64,000 nucleotides of DNA, taken from assembly GCA_024811115.1 (NCBI GenBank), contig JAKOGH010000794.1, positions 62,001 to 126,000 of the forward strand, given 5' to 3'. The notes beneath the pieces are model-generated. The model had not been told where the DNA came from, searched no databases, and worked only from the letters and a program-made list of their open reading frames with translations. Position 1 is the stretch's first letter. Every line of letters starts with the position of its first letter. The stretch comes from Terana coerulea (taxonomy: Eukaryota > Basidiomycota > Agaricomycetes > Polyporales > Phanerochaetaceae). Below are positions 12,073-23,719 of the stretch, one piece after another. A program made the translations under genes and the position numbers.

Positions 12073-14619
12073 ATGTCTGCTGTAGCCGTATGTCGTTTCT
12101 CTCTTTTGGTGGACAAGGCACTCATTTCACTATTCAGAACGGAACTGCTACCCAGAACGGAACTGCTAACCCCAACGCCGCCACTCTCAAGGCTGGTGAC
12201 TGGAAATCTGGAAACGCCTTCACTGGTACGTCCTTCTACAGCGTTCCCCATGCCGTCGTCCTCACAATTTGGCAGACGAAACTGTCGGCCTCAACAAGGA
12301 GATCTCGAAGGTCATTATCCGCTCTGGCGACATCATCGACGCCGTCACGCTGGAGTACGTCGACAAGACCACTACGCAACGCCACGGCGGCCAGGGTGGT
12401 GGAGAGAACGTGTTCGAGCTGTACGCAGGCGAGGACATCACTAAGGTCGGCTACGCCGTGGGCAATTGGTATGACGGCAAGACATACATTAAGACCTTGT
12501 GCTTCACCACTTCGCACGGTGTGTAGCAAACTGCTTGACCTTTGCGCCCATCCTCATGTCTTATATAGGCAGGTCATCTCCGTGGTACGGCACAGTGAAC
12601 GCAGGTTCGGAGATATTTTGGTCCACCAAGGAGAACTTTGCCCTCGCTGGCTTTGAAGGTCGCGTAGGCTCGTATGTCAACGGACTTGCAGTACGCCAAA
12701 CCTTTCGCATGTGCGCATGGGATTGCAACTCATTCTCTCCGCGCAGCCTATCTGGTCGAAGCGCACGCCGACCCTCACCCAGGCTGGCACTTGGAAGAGT
12801 GCTGGCGCGGCGTTTTTCACTGGTGCGTGCTCATAGTGCCTATTTTAAGTACTTGAGCCTCATGGGTCGACAGACTCTACCGGCGGGTTCATCAAGAAAG
12901 CGATCTCCAAGGTCTTCATCCGCGCTGGCGCCAGCATTGACGCCATCGGGCTTGAGTACACCGACAAGACGACGACGCCGCTCCATGGCGGCCAGGGCGG
13001 CACGGCGTACGAATTCAAGCTGAGCCCGGGCGAGGACATCACCCAGGTCTGGTATTACGTAGGCGACTGGGTTCCCGCAGGCACAAAGGACACCGGCGAG
13101 AAGTACATCAACGGGCTGCGTTTTGTCACTTCATATGGTACGTATACCACTACTTGCACTGGCCGTTGTCCTTATATATTGTGTAGGCCAGTCATCTCCC
13201 TGGTACGGCCAAGTCGATGAAAAGAAAGATCTGCTTTGGTCAACCCCACAGAACTTCGCCCTTGCTGGCTTCATCGGTAGCTCAGACAAGTATATCAAAG
13301 GGCTTACGGTACGTCTGCCATATGCAGTACATAGTCATAGCAACAACTGATTTTCTTCACCCAGCCTCTCTGGTCGAACCGCGTCGGTTCAGCAGACAAC
13401 CTGTTGTGGGAGCCCTTCGTGGAGGCTTCAGACCGCGTCGATCAGGCGGCGCCGGAGATCAAGAAGCAACATGACGATCTGGACCTACAAGTGGCCGCCT
13501 TCTCTGAACGCTTGGATAAGCTCAAGGGCCCCGAAGAAAAGGTCGTGCAGTCGCTCTGTGAGCTTGCGGAGTCGGTCGAGCTGTACCACAACCTTACCCA
13601 GGCGGGTCTCGGCTGGACGGAGAAGTACAAGAATAATACGAAAGCTCAGCGCGCGACCTGTGTGGCTGAGTCGAAGGCGGTGGAGGCTGCTTGCAGAACC
13701 CTCAACGAAGCGCTGGTGCCCCTCAAGGAGTCCGGGGACAAGGCGAGTCGCGCACGTCTCGTTCTCCGCTGAGAATGCTCACCTTGCACGCTTGTAGCTG
13801 AGCGCCGACAACGACACCATCCGTCGCAATATCGCCTGGAAGCTCAAGTTCATCGAGGAACTTGGGGTTTCGGCGAGAGAGCATCAAGATTCTGCGAAAG
13901 ATGAGCTCGCGGCCCTTGAGTACGTTGACTTCACAGAGCATTGTTTTGTTTCTCCACAATTAATATCATCACCGCAGGGATGAGCAGAAAGCGACCGAGG
14001 CATCGCTGGCTGCAGACCAAGAGAACTTGAAGAAGAAGGAGAAAGAACGGGATGGAGTGCTTCAGGCCGATGGCAAGCCCAAGGTCAGCACTTGCATTTT
14101 TTTTGCATATCAAAGCTCATCGCTGTGACACGTATAGTCCACACGTGCTCCGTTCCTTATCACCAGGTCCAATTCGAGGAACCACTACAGGACTGATCTC
14201 AACCAAGACATCGACGACCTGAAGAAGGAGATCGGAGAAGCCCAGACCGCCCTGAAAGGCTTCGCGGCCGACATCCTCAGCATGAAGCAGCGAATCGAAC
14301 TGACCGAGGGGACCCTCGCCAGCCTGGAGAGAGCTAAGACGGCGATCGTGGCCCACTCCGCGCACGTGGCCAAGGACATCGCCCACTTCGACATCCTGAA
14401 CGCCATCTCCCAGAAGGTCCAGGCGCTGTTCCCGCAGATCTTCAAGGAGTCCAGGAGATCTCCGACGCGCAGGCGTCGAAGAACTTTGGGAAGGAGCTCC
14501 TGGACGCCGTCGCCCTCGCGGTCACGTCCGATCGCCTCCTCCCACTGTTCGAGGCGCGGATCCGGAAGGACACCTTGGTCGCCACGCTGAAGAAGATCGC
14601 GGATGGTGTGTACTACTGA
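12073..14619 (+). CDS. Double jacalin-like lectin fused to a long coiled coil
   Basis: Starts MSAVA, then a GTATGT intron. Two tandem beta-prism jacalin domains follow. Domain 1 has EISKVIIRSGDIIDAVTLEY, HGGQGG and SSPWYGTVNAGS. Domain 2 has AISKVFIRAGASIDAIGLEY, LHGGQGG and SSPWYGQVDEKK. The order G-x3-D-x-[IV]-x-[LV]-E-Y, then GGQGG, is typical of mannose-type jacalin lectins. About 350 residues of highly charged, helix-prone sequence follow, for example KDELAALEDEQKATEASLAA and DDLKKEIGEAQTALKGFAAD, ending GVYY. No signal peptide or membrane segment is visible, so a cytoplasmic or leaderless protein is likely. One single-base frame break lies near 14448-14452, just before EISDAQASKNFGKELLDAV. 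Function is unknown; sugar binding is inferred from the domain. A helical effector or oligomerisation role for the tail is only a possibility. Confidence 0.8.
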
Positions 14620-15209
14620 CTGGATCCGGACTCTCATTTTACTCCACGGTCGTCGCTACCCTCGGCTGCTTCTTGTTTGTCTTCATCGTCGCTCACTTCT
14701 GATGCTCTCTGTATGCCTCCCGCGCCTCGATACACTAGGTTGTCGTTGTACTTGACTGTCTCGCTGTATTGTGCTCTAATCGCTCTTTTTGTAGTACATT
14801 ATATCTGAATATACTTTATCTCTCATGCGTGTATCAGTGGTGTGCTCCGGTCGAGGACATGTATACTGAGTAAAAGATGGTTCCAAAACTTGAAGAGGCA
14901 AGTTATCTGTTTCAATGAGTTACAGATGTTGTCGCATTCCCACATCCCCGACAATCTGTCTCCTCGACGTCCAGAGCAAACTCCAAAATTGATGAACGCC
15001 TTTAGGCTTTCTCAAAACGCCACAAACTTGGTTATCATAACCGGAATGTTTCAGCGCCTATTCACAACTCGCACTCTTTGTTGCTTCCACGAGCATACAT
15101 TAATCCAATCACCGCCACTCGCATTCGAGCTTACACCGTCGTCAATGCCGAGCGTCCAGGTTGCACTTGAAGCAGAGCTGTTTTGAAAGATCATCACCTC
15201 ACGAAGACG
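14620..15209. other. Intergenic with the promoter of FunK1 copy 1
   Basis: Holds the lectin gene's 3' flank (T-rich sequence around 14640-14820) and the FunK1 promoter. The part from about 14960 onward is what was duplicated at 9840. Confidence 0.5.
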
Positions 15210-17840
15210 ATGGTTGACGACGTGGATCCATTTTGCGTCGCGCTGCCCACGCAGTCATTCAAGGATCATTTTGCTCCTGGCCCTGATTTACCTGAGGGAA
15301 TACTTTCGGGCCTGGTGGAGAAGCTTCAAGAGCTCTCTGAGTGCGAGAAAGGATCGGATATGTGTCCTATTTTGGTGAGAGCATACAACGACTCTGACAT
15401 GCCAACGCTCCCGCATGATCTAACATGTTTCTCCTTCCCATGCTTTTCTGCTCGTAATTCAGTGCGAAGCATTTAGTGCCGTCGCTGCCGTCTTGCCAGG
15501 ATCGTACAAAGGACCACGCTATGTCTTCGACGTTATCGCAAGTACCTATGACTCAGAGTATCAAGACGTTGATTATCGCTCCAATATTGCCATGTATTCA
15601 GCTGGAATGGACGCTTCTACCGCCAACGAACATATAGGAAAGCACAGACGACGGATCAACCTTGTCCCGTCACGCTCATATCTCCCGAATAGCTTGGGCG
15701 CAGATAGCAGTGCTCATAGAAGCGCAGTGCGATACGACGCCCGCGTTTGGAATGGACACTGACGAACTCTTACCACAAGACGACTCAGCTCAGAAAGCGC
15801 GTGACGTACATGCTCAGAATGTGGCCGAAATATTTCACCGGCAGCAACGGCAGCACGTCTTCTCTATCTGCATCCACAAACAAACTGCACGTCTCCTCTT
15901 CTGGGACCGCAACGGAGTCGTGGTCACCGATCGGATTGATCTTCGCAGTGGGCCAGGGAGTCCTAGAGACCTTCTGGATTTTGTTTATCGTCTGTCACTA
16001 TCGGAGCCGAGCCGACTGGGATACGATGTGTCAGCAGAGCCCGCACAACCCGAGGAAGTTGAGAATCTCAAGGCTGTGTACACCCCCGCTGGCCCTATAG
16101 AAGCCTTATACGCCGGCGACGTGTTAGACGAAGGGAGCTTGCGCGAGTATCCCCTTCTAAAGGTAATTCTAGCAGCTCCAAACCCGCTTGACAAACACTT
16201 ACACGTTACCCAGGTAACATTACCCGATATTAAGATTGCCTCCCAGGCCAATGCTGGCACCGAACGTTCCATAAGCTCAACAAGCAGTACGTACTACTTT
16301 GGTAAACCTCTTTCCGGCAGCTCCTCCCCACCGGTCGCGGAACAAAGGCTTATATCGCCTTCACTTTCAAGAATATTGGTGTTGCACAGATGGTTTTTCT
16401 GAAAGATTCGTGGGTCACAAACTCTCCTGAAGTTAACCGCGAAGTAGACATCTACGCATGGCTGAGGGAACACAACGTTGAGAACGTTGCTACGGCTCTC
16501 AGTGGCGGCGATCTGCGCGTCAATGGCAAGAGTCAGGTTACCGTGTCACAGAATTACATGAAAACGCATACCGGCCTAGTCGCAATCCCCGCAGAGCGTC
16601 GGCATAGCCGGCTAGTGTTGAAAGAAGTTGGGCGCCCTCTAGAGACATACGTTAACTCGGCGGAGCTACTATCCGCTGTCTGCCACGCATTCGAAGGTAC
16701 GTCGCGTTAACCGCGTTCTATGAGCCTCAACGATGCCACGGGTCGAATAGGGCACAGACAAGCGTACATGAAGGCCCGGGTCCTTCATCGCGACGTAAGC
16801 ACCGGAAACATCATGATCAACATTAGGACCGGGAAAGGCTTTTTAATTGATTGGGATCTCAGTCAATATGTGCACGAACTCGGCGTTCTCGAAACCGTGC
16901 GACCTGGACGTTCGGTAAGAAGATATACTTGATCTCCTTTGACATGAAACCGGCTGACGCCATGCATGTATTCTATCAGGGTACTTGGCCTTTCTTGTCA
17001 GCGTTGTCGCTCACTTTCCCTCGGAAACCCATTGAGGTCGCGGATGACATTGAGTCATTCGTATACGTCATTGTGTTCAACGCCCTGCGATGGCATCCTC
17101 ATAACCTGACAATTATCGAGCGGAGCAAATGGAGCGAGCCTTCCGCCGTTCTTGCCGAGCTCAACAGGGCAAACACCCGGTTGGCGGAACTGGTCGAATC
17201 GTTGTTCTTTCATGAGGAGGCCATGTCTTGCGGCTACCGGCGTGGTGGCGCGCAGAAGCTAGCCCAGATTGCCAAAGGGCCGACATTCAGGCTCTCCGAC
17301 ATACGCAGAGAGGATGGGTCAAGCCTCAAAGCGCCTCTCGCCATCGTGATAGACCGATGTTACGAGGCCCTCAATGAGCACTATCGCTCTCTCAAAGTCG
17401 AAGACCTAGAACGGTTCAGTGTCGCTCCGGTGGAAGCTGCCGCGAACACTCAGTATGCAAGTGAGCAACTCCAGGATGGGGTCATCGACATACCGGCGGA
17501 GTATATAGGGAAGCAGTATTTGCCTGTGGAACGAGACACCCCGTCACTGGACAGCATCAGACACAACCCCGCTTGCAGGCATGTCCTAGACACGCACGAC
17601 GCCGTCGGACTCGCGTTGTACAGCCCGTTCTTGGAGAAGTGGCCCTTTCCAAGCGGCAATGACCGTACGGGAGACCAGCTCGACGGACTTCTTAGGTCCA
17701 CCACAATCGTTTCGAGCGGAAGGTCTCGACAGGGCCATAGCAGTGAAAACATACATTACAGATGCGGGTCATATTATGATTCAGAGCTGAATCGAAAGGT
17801 GGTGGGCATAGCACAAAGCAAGTTTTCATCTGCAGCATAA
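15210..17840 (+). CDS. FunK1 fungal-type protein kinase, copy 1
   Basis: Starts MVDDVDPFCVALPTQSF. The N-terminal FunK1 module includes RIAWAQIAVLIEA, RQQRQHVFSICIHKQTARLL and WDRNGVVVTDRIDL. The kinase part has LKEVGRPLETY (hinge region), the catalytic loop VLHRDVSTGNIMI, and LIDWDLSQ in place of DFG. Next comes GTWPFLSA after an intron with donor TCG/GTAAGA, then EVADDIESFVYVIVFNALRW. The tail to 17840 is in one exon. FunK1 is a large basidiomycete family of putative protein kinases with no assigned substrates. Two frame breaks by one base are seen, near 15637 and near 16315 (FGKPL before LLPTGRGTKAY). They are either indels in the assembly or early decay. Confidence 0.85.
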
Positions 17841-18027
17841 TGAGCCAACTTTCTTCATTCCATTACCTAGTGCTTTCAGGATAAACCGCTTCGCTGCCGA
17901 TACGTGGAGTTGGCTTCATAGATTGACTATCAATTCCCGCCGTCTCGAGACTCTTGAACTTGAAGTTGAATTCAACTTTCAGCTACATCCTACTGGTCTA
18001 AGGCATATGTAAGACTTCATTGCCAAC

Positions 18028-18112
18028 GGTTCGATGGTGTAGTGGTTATCACTCTTGTCTTACACGTTACAGTGTTCACAAGCGGTCGTCGGTTCGATCC
18101 CGGCTCGAATCA
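18028..18112 (+). tRNA. tRNA-Val(UAC) with a 12-nt intron
   Basis: The acceptor stem GGTTCGA pairs with TCGAATC and the discriminator is A. The D arm is GTGTAGTGGTTATCAC. The anticodon stem CTTGT pairs with ACAAG. The loop reads CTTACA, then the intron CGTTACAGTGTT, then C; the anticodon TAC is at 34-36 and the intron follows position 37 as usual. The T arm is GTCGG-TTCGATC-CCGGC. Mature length is 73 nt without CCA. Folding was done by eye. Confidence 0.9.
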
Positions 18113-18761
18113 TTTTTAGTCTTTGCACTTGGCCGTCCGGTGTGGTCGTTAGCCACTGTCACATACTGGTCAAATCACTTCAACTTCTAAGTGCCCACTG
18201 CTCTTGCTACTTCACTCAGATTTCCCGCGTCCGATGGTTCATACGTCAACATACTAACATACCGTTTCGAGCCGCATTACTTACAGTTACGGGCCTCATA
18301 TGTACAGCTCGCCGCACGGTGTTCTATTCTTGACGCCGGCGTTTCACCTGACTTTGTGCCCGCGCCGGGTCGTTGATGGAGAGGAAAGGGCTCTTGTCCC
18401 GTCCTCCACCTCCCTCCTCTCCTTTCATCCCCGCCCAAGGCAGACTGAAGGTCGAGGTCGTCGCAGGAGGCGGCTCAAACACATTTCAGGACACGCGAAG
18501 GTGAGCGATGCACGCTCGATTTCGCATTTGACCTCGGGTACTCACGCTTGGGCTGCAAGGGTAAGGCGTGGCTCCCTCGTCGACGACAAGCTAGGCAGAG
18601 CTTTGTGGCGTTCTAACAACGTTCTAGGACACGTTGCGTGAGTGTGTCTTCCACGACAAGTCCACAGCAAGTCGATCAAGGCGCCTTGAGGCTGTGATTC
18701 TCACTCTTGTTTGTCAGATTGTTGGTGGGCTCAACGCTCCTGTATACGGTCAGTCCGCGCC
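18113..18761. other. Intergenic / leader of the next gene
   Basis: About 650 bases, including pyrimidine-rich sequence and a possible leader intron ending TTTGTCAG at about 18718. No separate coding gene supported. Confidence 0.45.
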
Positions 18762-20243
18762 ATGGCATCGCCTTCGGATATCCCGGGTCCAGGAGGGCCC
18801 ATCATCCCTACCTTTCCCCCACCGCCCGACTCCTCGGTCTCTCTCCCCAGTACTCCTACTTTGCCGGGGTCCATATTCTCTCTTCCTCCCACAGACTCCA
18901 CCGCCCTCCCGTCGTCGACAGACTCTGCTTCATCTACCGCAGTCTCCACTCCCACGTCAACCTCCGGCGCAAGCAATAGCCTGCCGCCTTCATCTCCCGC
19001 AGGCAGCATGACCTCCATTTCAACAGCCGCAGCCTCGGATTCGATATCTGCCTCCTCGAGCTCTTCTACTGACGGCGTCGTCCCGACTTTTGTGTCTGCT
19101 ACCAGTACACACCACAGCCATGCCGGCGCCATTGCCGGAAGCGTCGTCGGCGGTCTCGCATTTCTTGTCGCGCTCGTCTGCGCGGTACTGTTCCTTCTCA
19201 GACGACGTAACCGGAATGCAAGCGAGAAGAGCGCTCTGCCTTGGGGTAGCGGAGGAGTGGGCAGGCGTAGGGGAGACGTGAGGATATCGAGTTCATCTGG
19301 GCTAGATGGGGTCAATCAGGGAGGCGGGTACGGGTTTGCGAAGAGGATGAGCGGCGCAGGCTTTGGGTTCGGGGCTGCAGGAGTCGACAAAGATGCGGCA
19401 GGCCAGACCGCTCGAAACACCTCAGCGGCCTCCACGGGTGCCATGCGCGGACGAAACCACCAGACCATTGCCTCGGCCTCCGACCACACGCACGTCAATG
19501 AAATGGGCTACATGGAAGAAGACGATGAGGAGAAGGCTTCCACACTGCACAACCATGACTCATTCTCGTACGGCCACGGAAAGTCGGTTGACCTGACCGA
19601 GCCGCCGCTTCCTATCCTGCCCATGGAGCCGCCTAGCGCCTTTACTCACGGTGTAGGTCCCGACGGCGCCCTACAGCGACAACGCACCAAGTCCGTGACG
19701 AGCCAAAACCGTGCAAATGCCTTCGCGAAGCTCGACGCCGCCGCGCCAGTTTCTACACCGTCTGCGCACGGCGGTTTCAGCCCTACGAGCCCCACAGGCG
19801 CCGCTATCGCTCGATCGCCCTCGTCGTCGTCGTACACCCAGAAGCAGCTGAATCGTGTCTCGACCGGCGCCACCCGGCGCGGCGCGACGAGGAAGGCCGT
19901 GCCGAAGTACGACGAAGCCGAGTTCCGCATGGAGGAGCTCACGTCACCGCCGTCTCAGCCGCCCTCGCGATCGTCCAACCCGACCCACCAAGCGCCACAG
20001 CAGATCCCCACGGCGGCGTCCGTCGCCGCGCGCGCGGTCTCGTCGCACTCCCTTACCCGTAGCAACAGCAGCGGGTCGATGAGCAGGGGTAGTGGCGTAT
20101 GGGGAGGAAGCCAGGGCAGCAGCCCGGCTGGGTCGAAGACGAACTTGCCCGCGTTGAACCACAAGACGAGTTATGGCAACGGCCTGGACAGCAGGCCGAT
20201 GCACTACTTGATCCCGGACATGCCGCCCCCACAAAAGGACTGA
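18762..20243 (+). CDS. Ser/Thr-rich single-pass membrane protein
   Basis: One exon of about 493 codons. I start at MASPSDIPGPGG because the context GCCATGG is strong; an in-frame Met 17 codons upstream is possible. Residues 1 to about 125 are Pro/Ser/Thr-rich and likely O-glycosylated. A single membrane span follows (AGAIAGSVVGGLAFLVALVC then AVLFLL), with the stop-transfer motif RRRNRN. The remaining ~330 residues are a disordered cytoplasmic tail rich in Ser, Gly and Pro, ending PDMPPPQKD. The layout resembles fungal Mid2/Wsc-like sensors or TM-only hypothetical proteins with a short ectodomain, but no Cys-rich WSC domain is present and no signal peptide is obvious. Function is not assigned. 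Confidence 0.75.
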   Translation: MASPSDIPGPGGPIIPTFPPPPDSSVSLPSTPTLPGSIFSLPPTDSTALPSSTDSASSTAVSTPTSTSGASNSLPPSSPAGSMTSISTAAASDSISASSSSSTDGVVPTFVSATSTHHSHAGAIAGSVVGGLAFLVALVCAVLFLLRRRNRNASEKSALPWGSGGVGRRRGDVRISSSSGLDGVNQGGGYGFAKRMSGAGFGFGAAGVDKDAAGQTARNTSAASTGAMRGRNHQTIASASDHTHVNEMGYMEEDDEEKASTLHNHDSFSYGHGKSVDLTEPPLPILPMEPPSAFTHGVGPDGALQRQRTKSVTSQNRANAFAKLDAAAPVSTPSAHGGFSPTSPTGAAIARSPSSSSYTQKQLNRVSTGATRRGATRKAVPKYDEAEFRMEELTSPPSQPPSRSSNPTHQAPQQIPTAASVAARAVSSHSLTRSNSSGSMSRGSGVWGGSQGSSPAGSKTNLPALNHKTSYGNGLDSRPMHYLIPDMPPPQKD

Positions 20244-21034
20244 TTGATATTGTCTCGTGAGTTTTCGTCGAGCCTTCCTCTGTGGATGTCAGTGCTGATA
20301 TATGACTTCTAGCGCGTTCGCCAACGTCGTGCTATCATGTTTTTGGATACATCTTCACTTATTTACTCACGACTTCGCAGATGTTTGCTGGCATCCGGCT
20401 ATGGCACGACCCATCACGCCTACTCCCATCCCACGATGACGCTGTATCTTGTAACATCTGCCACTGCCACCTCACTTGCTCCGTCTATCCTTCACATTCC
20501 CCCTTGTGCCCCCTTTCCTCCCCCCCCTCCCGTATCTTCACATTGCCCCACCTCTATCTTTCTATGCTAGGTCTGCTTACTGTATGCGGCCTTGTTTTCG
20601 TACGCCGGAAGTATGTTAGTCTGTTGTTGCTAGTATTCTTGTCGTCGACCGTACACGGCATGGACTTCTTGTAGTGTTAGATGTATTCAGTTAATGTTGC
20701 TCAAGTGTACCGCGCTGCCCTTCGCGAACCCGACTCTTGGATCCGCGGGTGTCAGTGCATGTGTGCGGCTTGGCTCATCGCTATGAGGAACGCATTTGGC
20801 GGTGTTCGCATGTAGACTGGTCTCAGCTGGGGCAGGTGGCACTGCCTTGTCAATATACGACGTTTTGCGTACAGTACACTGTTTCGTTTCGACATATGTA
20901 CTTATAGTCAGTGTGCTTGTGCTCATAGCTCGCGCATAGAGAATGCAGAGCTTCAATTTTTTACTATTTCACGCCTTTGACCGGGACAAGCAGGGTTTGC
21001 AAGCTTCAAGTTCTGCCGCGCCAACCACGCCAGT
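20244..21034. other. Intergenic between convergent genes
   Basis: 3' flanks of the membrane-protein gene and of FunK1 copy 2. C-rich tract at about 20515-20530. No coding exon supported. Confidence 0.45.
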
Positions 21035-23644
21035 CTAGACAGTGTCATCGAGGTTTGACGTCCTAACCATGGTAAAAGGATCAGGTTGGAGACCATAACG
21101 ATTCTCTCCGCGACGGTCATCTACACCCGTGCTTAGCCTCGAAGGACCTGCGGACGGGGCATAGATGCACCTTTCGGAACCATAGAACTGGTCGACCGTC
21201 TTGTCCTTGATGACCCATGGCTTTAGCTTCGCCGTTCCGGGCTGGTATAAGTGGTCACAGAAAAGCTTGACCATGGCAGTGTGGTCGTTCAACGTACGGC
21301 TCGGATTTCCGGAAGACATCGCCGGCGTCGTGGACGGTGCAGGGGGGCCTGACTTGAGCTCGGGGGTTGCGCGACAGGAGAAGGAGCAGACAATGTCAGT
21401 CCAAGGGCCTCCAACGTGTCGCTCAGCAGATCCACGTCGTCGTGTTCGGGACTGTGGCGGGGTGTGGGCTGTGGCTCCTGCATGGGAACCGGCTCTCCAG
21501 GTGGTGGGACCTCATAGTGCTGCAGACTCCCCTCGCGCATCACAGCCTCGTAGTGATCCCTCAGAAGGCGGTAGAGCCCACTGATCAACACCTGTAGAGG
21601 GGCTGGGCTGCCGCCTGCTTGTGCCGGGAGCTCAAACCCTGGGTCCGCATTCTTGATTGCCCTCATCTTTGCCGTGCCGCCGCCAACGAAGCGGTCCTTG
21701 AGCGGGATCTCCTCGTAGAACATGTCGTAAACAAAATTTGTTAACCTCGTGCCGTTTTTCTTGTTCCACTCCTCCAGACCGTCCGCGGAATCCATGTCCG
21801 CAGAGGGAAGGACAGAAAGCGAGTGCCGCCGGAAGCGCAGAACGTTCTCCACGAGAACGTAAACAAACGACTCGAGGTCGTCTGCCACCTCGTTAGGTTT
21901 CTTCACGAACGTGAGCAGAAGCGCAGACATGTACGGCCAAGTGCCCTATATGCTGTCTCAAAAGACTGAAAGATGACCTTATTAATCGGGGATGTCTACC
22001 GAACGGCCGCCCTGGCTGGGAAGGTTTCTCCGATAGATCTTCTGCATACCTGCACAAGTCCCAATCATTCAAAAAGCCCTTACGACGGCCATCCTCTGCG
22101 TTGATTTGGATCATGATGTTGCTCGTGCTGACATCGCGATGTAGGACCCCTGCCTTTGTCCACGCCTGCGCATGCCCTGACGAAATGAACTGAGCGACCA
22201 GATTCTCGAGCACATGAGGGTACAAACATACTACTTACCTGAAAGTGCATGGAATATCACGTAGACGAGCTCATCTGAAGATTTCTCGTAGTAAGACAGC
22301 GGCACGCCGATCTCTCTTGTCACTAGCCGAACATGACGTCGCCTGGTCGGCCTCGACTCGGAGTTCTCGAGCAAATTGAACAGAAGATGAGACAAGGTAT
22401 CTTGCATCTCGGACTCTGGCTCGCCGACATCGCCACTGGCCACACAAGTGGCGACGAATTGCACCTTCCGAGTGTTCAAGCGTTGATAGACTTCAACCTC
22501 GGAAGGAACGTAATCCTGGATCCCTCGCCAGTAGTCCTTCATAAAGCCAAGAGTGGGGGCCTCGTTCGGTGCTTCGGGGATCTGAAGGACGACATACCCC
22601 TTCGTCCCACGCCCTGTTGGACAATAATGACTGGCGGCATGCTTCCCAACCAAGAAGTGCCTGGTGGTGGTAGCTGAGCGAAGCACGCGGCCCTCCGTTT
22701 CAGTAATCACGCTGACGCATGGAATCTAGATCATTTCTCGATGGTGAATATGCATGGCCGTATGAAGTTCAAACAGAGTACTTCACCTTGTAGATAGGGT
22801 ACAGATTCTGCTGCTGGAGAATACTTTCCACGAGCTGCCTCTCGTCGTCATTCCTGATCTTATACCGATGGAGCCACTGGATATCCTGCTCCGTCGCAAG
22901 CTCCGCTGTTGTGTCGTAACCCAACTTCGCAAGGGTCATGCGAGAGATCCGATGGAAGAAGTTGAGCAGCTTCTCCGGCTCCGTCTCGAGGTCGATAGGT
23001 TCTGTGACAATAACGCCAGTGCGATCCCAAAGGAAGAGTCGGGCAGCACGCTTGCAGAAATAAACAGAAAAGACATGTCGACGATGCTGCCTCCGCCAGA
23101 TCTCCGCCACATACGTAGCCAGCTGAGCACGGGCCTTGTCCCCTTTTTCACAGACGTTACGGACGTCCTTGTCGGCAGGCGTATTGAACTCAAACTTGAA
23201 GCCGGCGGCTGATTTCCCTTTAACCTCGATAGGCAGGAGGATCCAAGGCCACGCCGTTCGGGCAATGTACTTGGGGCGCTTAATGATATCGCGCATGTAA
23301 GCTGCCTTGGCTGCAGGCACGTCCGCCCGATATAGGACAAGATCGGGAAAGAAGTCGATGAATAGCTCCTCCCTCCACCTGGATACATCCCTCACAATAT
23401 ACGGGCTGCCCTCCATCGCAACTTCGATCGCTTCACACTGTGACAAGCGTGAGAAATGCGACTCAAGCCTCAACAAAACAAGGCGCACCAGGATTGGATA
23501 CATAGCTTCCTCCTTTGAGGATACAGCCTCCAATTTCTCCAGTAGAGTAGTCGCCCGATGCAACCGCTCGTCGTCCAGGTCTGGGCCAGGCGCACAGTCT
23601 TGCATAAAGGTCGCATGTGATACGAGCACGTACACGGGATCCAT
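21035..23644 (-). CDS. FunK1 fungal-type protein kinase, copy 2
   Basis: The conservative start is MDPVYVLVSHATF (23644). In-frame sequence upstream (SPRRAKLSSRRISPKDADYI) suggests a further 5' exon towards 23720. FunK1 landmarks are TAWPWILLPIEVKG, RRHVFSVYFCKRAARLFLWD, TGVIVTEPIDL, GRGTKGYVVLQI, LVTREIGVPLSYY, GVLHRDVSTSNIMI, FLNDWDLCRY, GTWPYMSA and EVADDLESFVYVLVENVL. The C-terminal DHLYQPG..LKPWVIKDKTV matches the FunK1 tail. The intron set matches copy 1. Two frame discontinuities appear: at the exon junction near 22000 (PGRPF versus the GTWP exon) and near 21300-21330, before the last segment. The first FunK1 copy is about 4 kb away in opposite orientation. Confidence 0.82.
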
Positions 23645-23719
23645 ATCTTCGTTTATCTTCTTTATGTAGTCCGCGTCCTTGGGGGAGATGCGTCTCGAAG
23701 ATAGCTTCGCACGTCTGGG

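Noticed and set aside
15595..15640. A 44-nt intron to explain the FunK1 frame break near 15637
   Set aside because: Joining it gives a frame with an early stop, not the conserved RIAWAQ block.
16200..16340. A very short (34-nt) intron to explain the FunK1 frame break near 16315
   Set aside because: The phase does not restore the family frame and the length is below the usual minimum; a single-base indel fits better.
18711..18761. Upstream Met as the start of the Ser/Thr-rich membrane protein
   Set aside because: The downstream ATG has a better context (GCCATGG) and the upstream segment reads like a splice acceptor region; kept only as an alternative.
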